Positions 27,601-36,232 of a DNA stretch of 64,000 nt are shown piece after piece; the stretch's first letter is position 1, and every line of letters begins with the position of its first letter. The stretch comes from Paracoccaceae bacterium (GTDB lineage Bacteria; Pseudomonadota; Alphaproteobacteria; Rhodobacterales; Rhodobacteraceae), in contig NVUX02000006.1 in NCBI GenBank assembly GCA_002402045.2, forward strand, positions 134,254-198,253. Reading direction: 5' to 3'. The notes beneath the pieces are model-generated. The model was given only the letters and a program-made list of their open reading frames with translations, did not search any database and was not told where the DNA came from. A program made the position numbers and the translations under genes.

Positions 27601-28120
27601 GACCCAAAAAAGCCAAGGCGCTAAGGCTGTTGCCGCCAAAATTGCCGGCACGGTTTCGGGCGTGCAGCGCCGTAAATCAGCGCGCGGCAACCAATATGCC
27701 TTTGTGCAATGCTCTGACCCGTCTGGGCTTTTTGAGGTCACTGTGTTTTCTGACGTGCTGGAAAAAGCAGATGCCCTGCTAACCGTTGGCCAAAACATTG
27801 TACTTTCAGTGGAAGCCACAAATGAAGGCGACCAGCTAAAGCTGCTCGCGCGGGGCATAGTCGCCGTTGATAGCGCCATTGCCGGTGTGGCCGCAAAGGG
27901 CCTAAAAGTATTCGTCAACCAGCCCGAAGCCATGCCCAGTATGGCGCGGATATTGGAGAACGATATAAAAGGCGCGCGTGGCCCGATTAACCTCATATTG
28001 AGCCACCCAGACCTTCCCGGAGATGTAAAAATTGCCTTGCCGGGCATTTTCCCGGTAAACCCACAAATGAAATCTGCGCTAAAAAGCGTGGAAGGCGTGG
28101 TTGAAGTGGAAGAGTTTTAA
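24671..28120 (+). CDS. dnaE: DNA polymerase III alpha subunit
   Basis: 1149 residues from the ATG at 24671; the TTG-initiated extension in the ORF track is not part of the family N-terminus. Replicative polymerase catalytic subunit. The PHP domain begins FIHLRVHSAYSLLEGA. The palm has GPGRGSGAGSLVAYAL and the catalytic acidic motif MPDFDIDFCMDRREEV (about residue 400). The fingers have STHAAGVVIGD and the tail NYGFNKSHAAAYA with the helix-hairpin-helix and OB-fold regions (IAGTVSGVQRRKSARGNQYAF). It is the DnaE1 type, not the error-prone ImuC type, judging by length and C-terminal domains. It is a single gene. Confidence 0.97.
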   Translation: MRADPKFIHLRVHSAYSLLEGAIIAKKLPDMCVAAGMPAVAVADTNNMFGALEFSEFASNAGIQPIIACQFSLAYETATQPGEKSPEPRPIVLLAQNEAGWKNLLKLNSALYMECGNAAPHITLAHLKAHSAGLICLTGGSLGPIGQLLQDNQATKATLLTEHLKDLFPNRLYIEIQRHPSDDTRRTEAEATTEPGFIELAYGLGLPLVATNDVYFPKKTMYEAHDALICISDGAYVDQQAPRRRLTPEHYFKSQDEMCALFKDLPEALENTLEIARRCAFRARTHPPILPKFADDEVDALAKLSRDGLKARLAVIPHAVSVEEYEARLEFELKIINGMGFPGYFLIVADFIQWAKDQGIPVGPGRGSGAGSLVAYALTITDLDPLRYALLFERFLNPERVSMPDFDIDFCMDRREEVITYVQEKYGRDKVAQIITFGALLSKAAVRDVGRVLQMPYGQVDRLSKLIPVEGVKPVSIKQALQDEPKLREMADNEEVVARLLKYAEQVEGLLRNASTHAAGVVIGDRPLDELVPLYKDPRSDMPATQFNMKWVEPAGLVKFDFLGLKTLTVIQNALNLLKDRDIEVDIGLIPLDDEKTYELYASAKTVAVFQVESSGMMDALRQMKPTCIEDIVALVALYRPGPMENIPKFCKVKNGEEERDLLHPSIDHLLDETQGIIVYQEQVMQIAQEMAGYSLGGADLLRRAMGKKIAEEMAKERPKFEKGALENGVDRKKATQVFDLLEKFANYGFNKSHAAAYAVVSYQTAWLKANHPVEFMAGVMNCDIHLTDKLHVYFREVKRLDIEMIPPCVNRGEANFSVANGKIAYALGGLKNVGVEAMKLITSARHEDGPFKDLFDFARRVDLKRMGKRPFEMLARAGAFDQLDSNRNKVLLSVDGLVAYSAANFEQKNSSQNSLFGDSGEDLPPPRLPMPDDWLQTERLTQEQAAIGFYLSGHPLDDYIGPLKRQRPPVYTLEELTQKSQGAKAVAAKIAGTVSGVQRRKSARGNQYAFVQCSDPSGLFEVTVFSDVLEKADALLTVGQNIVLSVEATNEGDQLKLLARGIVAVDSAIAGVAAKGLKVFVNQPEAMPSMARILENDIKGARGPINLILSHPDLPGDVKIALPGIFPVNPQMKSALKSVEGVVEVEEF

Positions 28121-28144
28121 CCTGCGTATCTCATGATGGCGGCG

Positions 28145-29227
28145 CTAACCTTTCGGCAAAGCCCGCCGATCAAAAGACACCGACTTCACCAGCGCAAATA
28201 CAGAATCCCCGACCACAATCTCCAGCTCCGCCACCGAAGCCCGCGTTATCCGCGCTCTCAGCTGCTGCCCGCCGCCAATGTCCAGCAGCAATTCCGCAAA
28301 AGCTGTCTCGGCCTCTTGCTCCAGTTCCAGAATTTGGCCACGCAGCACATTGCGAATGCTCAGCCCCTCGGGCCGCCGCAGCGCAATCGCAACATCCCGC
28401 GCGCGGATGCGTAAGCGCAATTCCGCACCGATTTTCACCACCGAAGCCGGCATGCTAAGGGCCTGCCCCGCGACCAACATTTCCGTGAGCCTAAAGCGCT
28501 CGTTTTGCGCTATCACCACGGCCCGCACCACGCTGCCCGCCTCAAATTTCCCGCTGGCCTCGGCAATATCCAGCCGCGCCAATGTTTCTGCCACGCCCCC
28601 CCCTGCCAGCACCTGCCCATTAGCCAGCACCACCATGCGGTCGGCCAGTCGAGTGACCTCCTCAACCGAGTGGGTCACATAAATCACCGGCAGGCCAAAA
28701 GCCTCTGGCAGGCGCGCAATATAGGGCAACAGGCGGGTTTTTCGAGCATGGTCAAGTGCTGCGAGCGGTTCGTCCATGAGCAAGAGCCGCGGTTCCGACA
28801 GCAAGGTTCGACCTATCGCAACGCGTTGTTTTTCCCCTCCGGAAAGGGCTGTTACCTGTCGCGAAAGCAAGGGCTGCAAATCAAGCGTTTTCACCACGGT
28901 GTCAAAGGCCTTCGAGCCACTTCGTTTGGCGGCAAAGCGCAGGTTTCCGGCCACATCAAGATGCGTAAAAAGCCGCGAGTCCTGAAACACATAGCCAACG
29001 CCGCGCTTTGCTGTTTCCACAAAGCGCCCCCTGCCCTGCCATGGCTCATCATTAAAAGAAACCTGCCCCTCAGCTCCATCTTCAAGCCCGGCAATCACCC
29101 GCAGCAGCAATGATTTTCCGGCGCCCGAAGCCCCAAAAAGCGCCGTAATGCCGCCCAGCTCAAACGCGTGCGCCACCTCAAGGGAAAACCCCTTCAGCGC
29201 CAGCTTTATATCTACCGACAGACCCAT
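28145..29227 (-). CDS. modC: molybdate ABC transporter ATP-binding protein
   Basis: 360 residues. Walker A is FGASGAGKSLLLR, the Q-loop is VGYVFQDSRLF, the signature LSGGEKQRVAIGRTLL and Walker B LLLMDEPLAALD. The C-terminal third is a molybdate-binding MOP/TOBE domain (residues about 295-355), typical of ModC and absent from sulfate-type ATPases of other subfamilies. It energises ModB and imports molybdate. The ATG overlaps the modB stop (TGATG). It converges with dnaE. Confidence 0.95.
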   Translation of the reverse strand: MGLSVDIKLALKGFSLEVAHAFELGGITALFGASGAGKSLLLRVIAGLEDGAEGQVSFNDEPWQGRGRFVETAKRGVGYVFQDSRLFTHLDVAGNLRFAAKRSGSKAFDTVVKTLDLQPLLSRQVTALSGGEKQRVAIGRTLLSEPRLLLMDEPLAALDHARKTRLLPYIARLPEAFGLPVIYVTHSVEEVTRLADRMVVLANGQVLAGGGVAETLARLDIAEASGKFEAGSVVRAVVIAQNERFRLTEMLVAGQALSMPASVVKIGAELRLRIRARDVAIALRRPEGLSIRNVLRGQILELEQEAETAFAELLLDIGGGQQLRARITRASVAELEIVVGDSVFALVKSVSFDRRALPKG

Positions 29228-29904
29228 CAGCCCACCCGCACAGGCGCGCGGCGGTTAAGCGTATAAACCAGCAGCAGCACCGTAAACGAAAACACAAGCA
29301 GGATGGCCGAAAGCGCGTGGGCTTGGGCATAATCAAGCACCTCAACCTGCTCATAAATCGCAATAGAGATCACACGCGTTTGCCCCGGAATATTTCCTCC
29401 CACCATTAAAACTACACCAAATTCACCTATCGTATGGGCAAAGCTCAGCACAATCCCCGTGAGGAACCCCCGCCGCGCCATAGGCACGGCTACGCTAAAA
29501 AACGCATCCAGCCGGCTGGCCCGCAAACTCGCGGCGGCCTCCATCGGGCCACGCCCCACGGCCTCAAAAGCAGTTTGCAACGGCTGCACCATAAAGGGCA
29601 GCGAGTATAGCGCCGAAGCCAACACAAGGCCGGAAAAGGAAAATGTCAGCGTCTCGCCGGTGGCATCTCGCCACAGCCCACCGATGGTCGAATTGGGATT
29701 AAACAGAATTAAGAAATAGAACCCCAAAACGGTGGGGGGCAGCACCAATGGCATGGCCGTAAGCGCCTCTATAAATGGGCGCATGCGCGCGCGGGTGGTG
29801 GCCAGCCACCATGCCAGCGGCGTACCGACTATGAGAAGGAGCACGGTGGTAACCCCGGCAAGCTGCACCGAAAGCCAAAGAGGGGCAAGATCTGGCCAGC
29901 TCAT
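29227..29904 (-). CDS. modB: molybdate ABC transporter permease
   Basis: 225 residues with about five membrane helices. The family start LAPLWLSVQLAGVTTVLLLIVGTPLAWWLA and the coupling motif EAAASLRASRLDAFFSVAVPMARRGFLTG are clear, as is FAHTIGEFGVVLMVGGNIPGQTRVIS, the ModB/CysT signature. It forms the homodimeric membrane channel for molybdate. Its ATG overlaps the end of modA by four bases. Confidence 0.95.
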   Translation of the reverse strand: MSWPDLAPLWLSVQLAGVTTVLLLIVGTPLAWWLATTRARMRPFIEALTAMPLVLPPTVLGFYFLILFNPNSTIGGLWRDATGETLTFSFSGLVLASALYSLPFMVQPLQTAFEAVGRGPMEAAASLRASRLDAFFSVAVPMARRGFLTGIVLSFAHTIGEFGVVLMVGGNIPGQTRVISIAIYEQVEVLDYAQAHALSAILLVFSFTVLLLVYTLNRRAPVRVG

Positions 29905-30611
29905 AGCGCGCCATATCCGGCAGCGCGAATGCTGGCTTGCGCTGCATTTGTTTCGAGATACGCAACAAATGCAGCCGCCGCCGGGTTTTCTCGTAGCAAA
30001 ACAGCGTCTTGCAATATCGGCGCATACAATCCCTCAGGCACCGCCCAAAACCCTTCTTGCGCATAAGATTGCGCCACCAGCCCCAGCTCAGCATTTCCCG
30101 AGGCGACCAAGGCATAGGCTTGCCCCACATTTTGCCCCATCACAATGCGCGCACGAAGCCCCTCCCAAAGGCCCAGAGCTTGAAGCGCCTGCTTTGCTGC
30201 CAGCCCAAAAGGTGCAAGCGCCGGATTGGCAATAGCAAGATGGTTGAAATCACCTTGTAAACTGACCTCCATGGCCGTGCCTTCTGTTTTTATAAGGGCG
30301 AGCAGGCCGCGCGCATAGGTGATGTGTCGCAGGCTTAGCCCAGCTTGTGCCAGCAGGGCCGGCCGCGCTTGATCTGCCGCCAAAAAAGCATCATACGGTG
30401 CACCATTGATGATTTGCCCGTAAAGCTGGCCCGTAGAGCCGCTGGAAAGCGTAATAGAATAGCCTGTTTCTGCGGTAAATTCGGGGAGAAGCCTCTCTGC
30501 TGTTTTGGCAAAATTCGCCGCAACCGCCACCAGTGCACTCCCCGTTGCTGCCCGCAAAGGCGATGCCGCCGCCGCGCTCATGGTTGCTATGATAAATTGA
30601 CGACGGTCCAT
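29901..30611 (-). CDS. modA: molybdate-binding periplasmic protein
   Basis: 236 residues. Begins MDRRQFIIATMSAAAASPLRA, a short twin-arginine-like leader, so export may use Tat or Sec. The mature part has VAVAANFAKTAERLLPEFTAETGY and SSGSTGQLYGQIINGAPYDAFLAAD, where the serines bind the oxyanion in ModA. First gene of modABC. No modE-type regulator gene is adjacent. It supplies molybdenum for enzymes such as the xanthine dehydrogenase encoded 6 kb away. Confidence 0.94.
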   Translation of the reverse strand: MDRRQFIIATMSAAAASPLRAATGSALVAVAANFAKTAERLLPEFTAETGYSITLSSGSTGQLYGQIINGAPYDAFLAADQARPALLAQAGLSLRHITYARGLLALIKTEGTAMEVSLQGDFNHLAIANPALAPFGLAAKQALQALGLWEGLRARIVMGQNVGQAYALVASGNAELGLVAQSYAQEGFWAVPEGLYAPILQDAVLLRENPAAAAFVAYLETNAAQASIRAAGYGAL

Positions 30612-30684
30612 CGGTTCGGCTCCCTAATCACACCATGGTAACGAAGCTTTGCGCCCCCTGCAAACGGGAAATGAACCGGGCGAT

Positions 30685-31569
30685 TTAATCAGCCAGAAGC
30701 ATCAGCAGCGCCACAATCACAGCCGCAATGCCAGCCATAATAGCCGCCGAGATCATCGGCCCCCCGAGTGCAATTTCCCAGGCAATCACCCAAGCGGGCA
30801 CAAGGTATGTGTAGGCCATAACCTTGGCGGCTTTTAGGTGCATCGCAGCATATTGCAGCAGGAAAAACGTGGTCGCGGAGGCAAAAATGGTAATATAGGC
30901 GAGGGTTATCCAGACGATCGGTGGCAGGCTGGTAAAGTCTGTTTCCAATAGGCTTTCTGCGCCATAAATGCTTAGTAATATGAAACCCGCCACCATCATC
31001 CCGAGCGTAAATACCAAAGGTTTTTCGCCTCTATTAAGCAGCTTTATCAACGGAGTATAGAGCGCGTGTGCCACCACCCCGATAAAAAATATCATCTCGC
31101 CCCGGCCAATTTGAAAGACAATAATCGCGTCTACATCACCGCGAAAGATCACCCAAACTGCCCCGCCAGCCGCAAGTATCAGCGCGGCGGCCATCCTCGG
31201 GGTTGTAACTTGGCGCAGCAAAAGCCAGCCAAAGCCCGCCGACAGCACCGGCGTGAGCGTAAAAACCGCGCTGGCAGAAACTGGCGCAGCAGTTTTTAGC
31301 CCTTCAAACATGGTTACAAAATAAACAGCAAATAGCCCGCCGAGCACCAAATATCGCCACGGTGCTGAAATATCTCGCCTCTTAATGCCCGGACCAACGA
31401 AAACGATTGTGCCAATAATCAAGGATGCCAGCATAAACCGCACCGCATTGAGCGCGGCGGGGTCGATCAGATTTGCCGCCCGCGCCCCGAGCGCAAACGA
31501 GCCGGCCACCAGCGCTGAAAACAGCAGCATCGCTAAATGCCCGCGCACCGTAGGGCTTTGAAAATTCAC
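30685..31569 (-). CDS. DMT-family (EamA) transporter
   Basis: 294 residues with ten predicted helices in two EamA repeats (first from HLAMLLFSALVAGSFALGARAANL, second from GEMIFFIGVVAHALYTPLIKL). I chose the GTG at 31569, two bases before the TIGR02302 stop codon ends, because the 28-codon ORF-track extension lies inside that gene. Members of this superfamily export amino acids or other metabolites; lying in an operon with lysA, a role in amino acid efflux is possible but unproven. It is the last gene of the argH-lysA unit. Confidence 0.85.
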   Translation of the reverse strand: MNFQSPTVRGHLAMLLFSALVAGSFALGARAANLIDPAALNAVRFMLASLIIGTIVFVGPGIKRRDISAPWRYLVLGGLFAVYFVTMFEGLKTAAPVSASAVFTLTPVLSAGFGWLLLRQVTTPRMAAALILAAGGAVWVIFRGDVDAIIVFQIGRGEMIFFIGVVAHALYTPLIKLLNRGEKPLVFTLGMMVAGFILLSIYGAESLLETDFTSLPPIVWITLAYITIFASATTFFLLQYAAMHLKAAKVMAYTYLVPAWVIAWEIALGGPMISAAIMAGIAAVIVALLMLLAD

Positions 31570-31570
31570 A

Positions 31571-34000
31571 TTAAAACCTATCAAGCAAGCGGTTGAGGTA
31601 GTCGAGCTCTTCGGTTGGCCGCTGGGCGTCCCCCGAGCGTCGCCGAATTTCATCGAGCAGTTCTCGCGCGCGGTCTGACGCGTTTTGGTCCGGTATGGCC
31701 GTATCTCCGTCGGCCCGGCCTCTATTCCCTATTGGCCGCCCCAGCGGGTCACGCTCAGCGGTCACTTCGCCATCTTGGCCAGAGCGCCCTGCTTGCTCAC
31801 GGTTTTCCATATCGCGCAGGGTTTGTCGCATGTTTTCCATCGCTTGCGCTTGCGCATCAAAAGCGCCCGAAAAGTCGCCGTCCTCTAGCCTGTCCCGCGC
31901 ATCACCCATGTTGCGACCGGCCTCCTCCAGCGCCTCGCCACCCGCGCCATCCTCTTGCATTTGCTCAACAAATTCGCGCAGTTGTTCTTGTCGCTCGGCC
32001 AAAGACTGCCCCTCTTCGTTGCCTTCATTTTGCTGGTTAAATTGCTCCTGAAGCTGCTGAAACGCCTCATCAGAAAGCTGTTGCTGCTCCTGCAATCCAT
32101 CTTGCATTTGTTGCTGCTCAGAGTTTTGTTGCGGCTGCCCATTGCCAGATCCTTGCACCATTTGCATGTTGTCCATGAAGTTTTGCAGCTCTTCTAGCAG
32201 TTGCTGCGCCTCTTCCGTTTGGCCATTTTCTGAAAGCTCCTGGATACGGTCCAGCATTTCCTGAAGCTGATCCGCCGTTATGGTCTGGGTCTCGCCCTGC
32301 GCTTGTTGCTGGTTTGGGTCGGCATTCTGCGCCAACTCGTTCATATAATCGCGCGTGGCATCGCGTAATTCGTCCATCAGGTCTGCAATTTCATCTTTGT
32401 TGGCCCCGTTTTCCAGCGCTTGCGAAAGCCGTTCCTGCGCGCGCCGTAGCCGCGCTTCCGCCCCGCTCAGGTCACCGTTTTCAATCTGTAGCGCAATCCT
32501 CCAGAGCAGCTCTTCAAGCTCGGCGCGCTCCTTGCCAGAAAGCCCGTCTTCCATCTGATAGCCCATCCGCCTGATAGCACTGCGGAGCAATAAATATGTG
32601 GAAGCATTGGGAAAAAGACCGTCTTCTGGCTGATAGCTGATCGCCCGCAGCACCTGCGATATCCGCAAATCATTCTCGGGAGACCACATCATATCGCGCC
32701 GTTGCTCCACCACGGCTCCCGCCAGTTGATCAAAGAAACTCAGCGCCGGAAGCGAGTCAGTTTCCAGCTCGACACTGGCCACCTGCCCCGCACCATCGGT
32801 CACCTCAAGCGTGATTGTCACCGGTAGATGCGCCCACATTTCTTTTGAAAAATCAGCCAGTAGGGTTTCTTTAATATCCGTCAGATCCTGCGTAAAAGGC
32901 AATGGAAGATCACCGGTAAAATCGGCAGGCAGCGCCACGGGGTTAGCGGCCAACCCAAAAACACGTTGAACCTGCGCAAGATCCGGGCGGATAATATATT
33001 GCGTCGAAACAATGCCATAATCATCCGTGGCCGCATATTCTATTGAAAGCTCCCCTTCGCGGGATTTGCTGATTCCATCAGGAACGCTAAGCGTTGGTGG
33101 GGCATCCGCAATCACTACAATTTGCCATTTACCGAGCGATTTTTCGCCGTCCAAAACCTCGACAAGCCCGTTATGCAACACCGTAAAGCGCCCATCCCGT
33201 GCTGGCGCACCGTCCTCGTAGGCGGTCAGCATTGCAGCCTCCCCGCTCACCGCTTCGGTAAGCGAAAACGCGCCGTCACCATAGGTCCGCAATGTTATTT
33301 CACTGCCAACAGGCAGTTCAACCCGCCCGCCATCTTCCAGCTCGGTGAGATAAACCGCTGGTTTTCCGGTATAGGCTGGCGGGGTTGCCCACGCCTCTAT
33401 TGCCACGCTTGGGCCAGCGGCCGAAGCCCCGCCACCAATGGTGGCTTGCAGGGTTTCCACCCCGAATTTAGGCGCAAATAAGAGCGCAGTAATCACACCG
33501 GTCAATGCAAGAAGCCTAAGGCCGAAGCCATCTTTTTTTGCCAATTCTGGCGCGGGAAAAGGGGCGCGGGCGGCTTTGGCCTCTGTCTTCATTGTGTTGA
33601 TATGAGCGGCCCATAGATCTCGCGAAAACGGGTCTTTGCTGTTAATCGCGGGGCTATCTTGCAGGCTCGCAATCGGGCGGCTTTCCAAATTTTCATCAAG
33701 TTTTTCAAGTGCTTGCTGTCGTTTTGGCCATGAAAACAACCGCGCCCCAAAATAAAGCAGCCCCAAGCCAACCACCGCGACTAAACCAGTAGCCCCCATC
33801 GCCCATCCTGCTGGCAGGCCGCCCAAGGCGCCAAAAGCCAGCGCGGCATAGGCAAAGCCCAAAAACGTGAACAATGGCCAAAATGCGCGCAGGGTATTTT
33901 CCAGCAACAAGCTGAGGGTAGCAAGCGTAATGCGCCCACGCAAAAAGCCGAGCAACTTGCGCCGCCGGTTGGCCTCGGTAAATGTAATGCGTGGCGCCAT
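31571..34000 (-). CDS. TIGR02302/DUF4175 family large membrane protein
   Basis: 809 residues. Two N-terminal hydrophobic segments (AFWPLFTFLGFAYAALAFG and GWAMGATGLVAVVGLGLLYFG) and a third near residue 165 anchor a large domain. The middle carries beta-rich segments (VAIEAWATPPAYTGKPAVYL). The C-terminal third is very rich in Gln and Glu and probably coiled-coil (MDNMQMVQGSGNGQPQQNSEQQQ). This architecture matches the alphaproteobacterial TIGR02302 family, next to lysA in many Rhodobacterales; its function is not established. It begins 9 bp after lysA. Confidence 0.9.
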   Translation of the reverse strand: MAPRITFTEANRRRKLLGFLRGRITLATLSLLLENTLRAFWPLFTFLGFAYAALAFGALGGLPAGWAMGATGLVAVVGLGLLYFGARLFSWPKRQQALEKLDENLESRPIASLQDSPAINSKDPFSRDLWAAHINTMKTEAKAARAPFPAPELAKKDGFGLRLLALTGVITALLFAPKFGVETLQATIGGGASAAGPSVAIEAWATPPAYTGKPAVYLTELEDGGRVELPVGSEITLRTYGDGAFSLTEAVSGEAAMLTAYEDGAPARDGRFTVLHNGLVEVLDGEKSLGKWQIVVIADAPPTLSVPDGISKSREGELSIEYAATDDYGIVSTQYIIRPDLAQVQRVFGLAANPVALPADFTGDLPLPFTQDLTDIKETLLADFSKEMWAHLPVTITLEVTDGAGQVASVELETDSLPALSFFDQLAGAVVEQRRDMMWSPENDLRISQVLRAISYQPEDGLFPNASTYLLLRSAIRRMGYQMEDGLSGKERAELEELLWRIALQIENGDLSGAEARLRRAQERLSQALENGANKDEIADLMDELRDATRDYMNELAQNADPNQQQAQGETQTITADQLQEMLDRIQELSENGQTEEAQQLLEELQNFMDNMQMVQGSGNGQPQQNSEQQQMQDGLQEQQQLSDEAFQQLQEQFNQQNEGNEEGQSLAERQEQLREFVEQMQEDGAGGEALEEAGRNMGDARDRLEDGDFSGAFDAQAQAMENMRQTLRDMENREQAGRSGQDGEVTAERDPLGRPIGNRGRADGDTAIPDQNASDRARELLDEIRRRSGDAQRPTEELDYLNRLLDRF

Positions 34001-34009
34001 TTCAGACCT

Positions 34010-35281
34010 TTATGATTCCATCCATTCGGGCAGTTTATCTCGGGAAATCATTTCTTCATAGGTGGGCCGTGGTCGAACCACGGCAAATTGATCCCCCTTC
34101 ACCAGCACTTCCGGAATAAGCGGGCGGGCATTGTATTCAGACGCCATCACGGCCCCATAAGCCCCCGCCGAGCGAAACGCCACAAGGTCTCCGCTTTTCA
34201 GCGGTGGCATGTTGCGCTGCTTGGTAAATGTATCTCCGCTTTCGCATACCGGCCCTACAATATCCACCGGCGATGGCTCCACCCCGGGGGCAGGCTCAAC
34301 AACTGCAATAATATCATGGTGCGCGTCATACATCGCGGGGCGAATAAGATCGTTCATTGCGGCATCAATGATCAAAAAATCACGGCCTTCGCCCTGCTTC
34401 AGGTAAATCACTTTACTGACCATAATGCCCGCATTCCCGGCAATCAGTCGCCCCGGCTCAATCTCGATCTCGCAGCCCAAATGGCCAACGGTATCGCGGA
34501 TAACCTGCCCATATTCCATGGGCAAAGGCGGCGCTTCATTTGTGCGCTCATAAGGGATGCCTAGGCCGCCACCAAGGTCCAACCGGCGAATATTATGGCC
34601 GTCTGCGCGCAAGGTTTCGGTAAGCTCGGCAACCTTGGTAAAGGCCTGCCTATAAGGCTCCAAATCAGTGAGCTGCGAGCCGATATGCACATCAATGCCC
34701 ACCACTTCAAGGCCCGGAAGGCTGGCCGCCTCAGCAAACGCTTCGCGTGCCTTACTCATCGGAATGCCGAATTTGTTTTCAGATTTTCCGGTGGCTATTT
34801 TTGCATGGGTTTTAGCATCCACATCGGGGTTCACCCGCAGCGTAATGCTGGCCGTTTTCCCCATAGCCGTGGCCACTTTGCTAAGCAGCCGAAGCTCCGG
34901 CTCACTCTCCACATTAAACTGGCGAATGCCGCCGTGCAGCACCTGCCACATCTCTTCCTCGGTTTTACCTACGCCGGAAAACACGATCATATCACCCGAA
35001 ACGCCCGCCGCCCGCGCCTTGGCATATTCACCGCCTGAAACCACATCCATGCCTGCGCCCATGGCGGCCAATGTGCGCAGCACGGCCATATTTCCGTTGG
35101 CCTTCATGGCAAAGAATATTTTATGATCCAGCCCGTGCAGAGCCTCGTCGAACACGGTAAAGTGGCGCTCAAGTGTGGCGGTGGAATAGAGGTAAAACGG
35201 CGTGCCAACAGTCGCCGCGATCTCGGAAACGGATACGTCTTCGGCGTGTAAAGCACCGTCTTTATAGATAAAATGGTCCAT
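34010..35281 (-). CDS. lysA: diaminopimelate decarboxylase
   Basis: 423 residues. PLP enzyme that converts meso-diaminopimelate to lysine. The PLP lysine is in FFAMKANGNMAVLR (about residue 57), with VDVHIGSQ, DLGGGLGIPY, IEPGRLIAGNAG and the C-terminal active-site cysteine in GPVCESGDTF. The start ATG overlaps the stop of the DUF2834 gene by one base (TGATG). It lies in the argH-lptM-lysA arrangement widely conserved in proteobacteria. Confidence 0.96.
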   Translation of the reverse strand: MDHFIYKDGALHAEDVSVSEIAATVGTPFYLYSTATLERHFTVFDEALHGLDHKIFFAMKANGNMAVLRTLAAMGAGMDVVSGGEYAKARAAGVSGDMIVFSGVGKTEEEMWQVLHGGIRQFNVESEPELRLLSKVATAMGKTASITLRVNPDVDAKTHAKIATGKSENKFGIPMSKAREAFAEAASLPGLEVVGIDVHIGSQLTDLEPYRQAFTKVAELTETLRADGHNIRRLDLGGGLGIPYERTNEAPPLPMEYGQVIRDTVGHLGCEIEIEPGRLIAGNAGIMVSKVIYLKQGEGRDFLIIDAAMNDLIRPAMYDAHHDIIAVVEPAPGVEPSPVDIVGPVCESGDTFTKQRNMPPLKSGDLVAFRSAGAYGAVMASEYNARPLIPEVLVKGDQFAVVRPRPTYEEMISRDKLPEWMES

Positions 35282-35595
35282 CAGTTGCGGGCTCTAGTTC
35301 GTAAAAATAGGTAAAGCGGCAAGCCGCAGGAAAGCCCGATCATAACCATGGCGGGCAAAGCCACAAGGGGGAAATAATCCCGCCGTGCTATACACTCGGT
35401 AAGCGCAAAGATCGAGAAAACGATTGCGGAAATGATGAGGTCCCACAATAGGCCGGTGCTGGCACCGTTTTCGGTCCACGCGGCCAGCAGCCCCATGAGC
35501 GCACCACCGTTTTGCACCCAGCCAAGCATAAAAAACAACGGGACAATCGCCCCGATGATGCTCATCGCCAAATAAAACAACCTTAATTTAGACAT
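35281..35595 (-). CDS. DUF2834 small membrane protein
   Basis: 104 residues with three hydrophobic segments (LAMSIIGAIVPLFFMLGWV, LLWDLIISAIVFSIFALTE, LVALPAMVMIGLSCGLPLYLFLRTR). The pattern GLLWDLIISAIVF...LPLYLFLR is typical of DUF2834, a family of unknown function. It is coupled to lysA by TGATG and lies 46 bp after the SUOX-fold gene. Confidence 0.82.
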   Translation of the reverse strand: MSKLRLFYLAMSIIGAIVPLFFMLGWVQNGGALMGLLAAWTENGASTGLLWDLIISAIVFSIFALTECIARRDYFPLVALPAMVMIGLSCGLPLYLFLRTRARN

Positions 35596-35641
35596 TTCGC
35601 CCCCTTGTTTTGAGCTAACGCATCAAAGGAGCCGGATCAAG

Positions 35642-36193
35642 CTATTCAACGTGGATATAATAGATCGAATATATCCACGTATCGTCATTCATCTCTGCCA
35701 AATCCGCCCGCTCCGCACGTGGGAAAACCAAGTGTGTCGGCCCGTAATCGCCCAAAGAAAAGGGCCTGCCGTCTTGTTTTAGCGCGATCACGGCACCATT
35801 CGCAATGGCGTCGGCAAGATCAAGATCCACCTGAAATCCATCCAGAGCCATCACGGTTACTGTGCTTCCAGTCGCACCCGCAGCAGATAAAACATCCGCT
35901 AAAAGTGGGCCTTGGTATTCATGCACATCACCACCCATCGGAAAATCAGCTTTGATGGTGGTCATGCCTATGCCTTGTAGGGCCGCATAATCAAACTGTG
36001 CGGCCGCACTAAACTCGACATCATTATAGAGGAAAAACTTGTCGGTTTCACCAACTGGTCCGCGGGACGGATTGGCGACATTGCCGCTTATCGTCAAAAT
36101 AATCGGCCCACGCAGGGGCGCTTCGGCGCTAAGCGGGGCCGCCAGTGAGGCGGCCAAAATGGTGAGAATCAAAGCTCTTCTAGAGACGGACAT
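35642..36193 (-). CDS. exported sulfite-oxidase-fold (molybdopterin-binding-like) protein without cysteines
   Basis: 183 residues from the ATG at 36193, which has GAAGG at better spacing than the ATG two codons earlier (36199). Signal peptide RRALILTILAASLAAPLSA. The mature protein resembles the oxidoreductase molybdopterin-binding domain: ILTISGNVANP, the phrase YQGPLLADVLSAAGA, VTVMALDGFQVDLDL and GPTHLVFPRA. Sulfite-oxidase enzymes ligate molybdenum through a cysteine; none is present here, so cofactor-dependent activity is doubtful. Homologues are often annotated only as oxidoreductase-like. It sits inside the argH-lysA operon. Confidence 0.72.
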   Translation of the reverse strand: MSVSRRALILTILAASLAAPLSAEAPLRGPIILTISGNVANPSRGPVGETDKFFLYNDVEFSAAAQFDYAALQGIGMTTIKADFPMGGDVHEYQGPLLADVLSAAGATGSTVTVMALDGFQVDLDLADAIANGAVIALKQDGRPFSLGDYGPTHLVFPRAERADLAEMNDDTWIYSIYYIHVE

Positions 36194-36232
36194 AAGCATA
36201 CCTTCGGTTGCGCCACCTCTTTTGGGCAGCTG

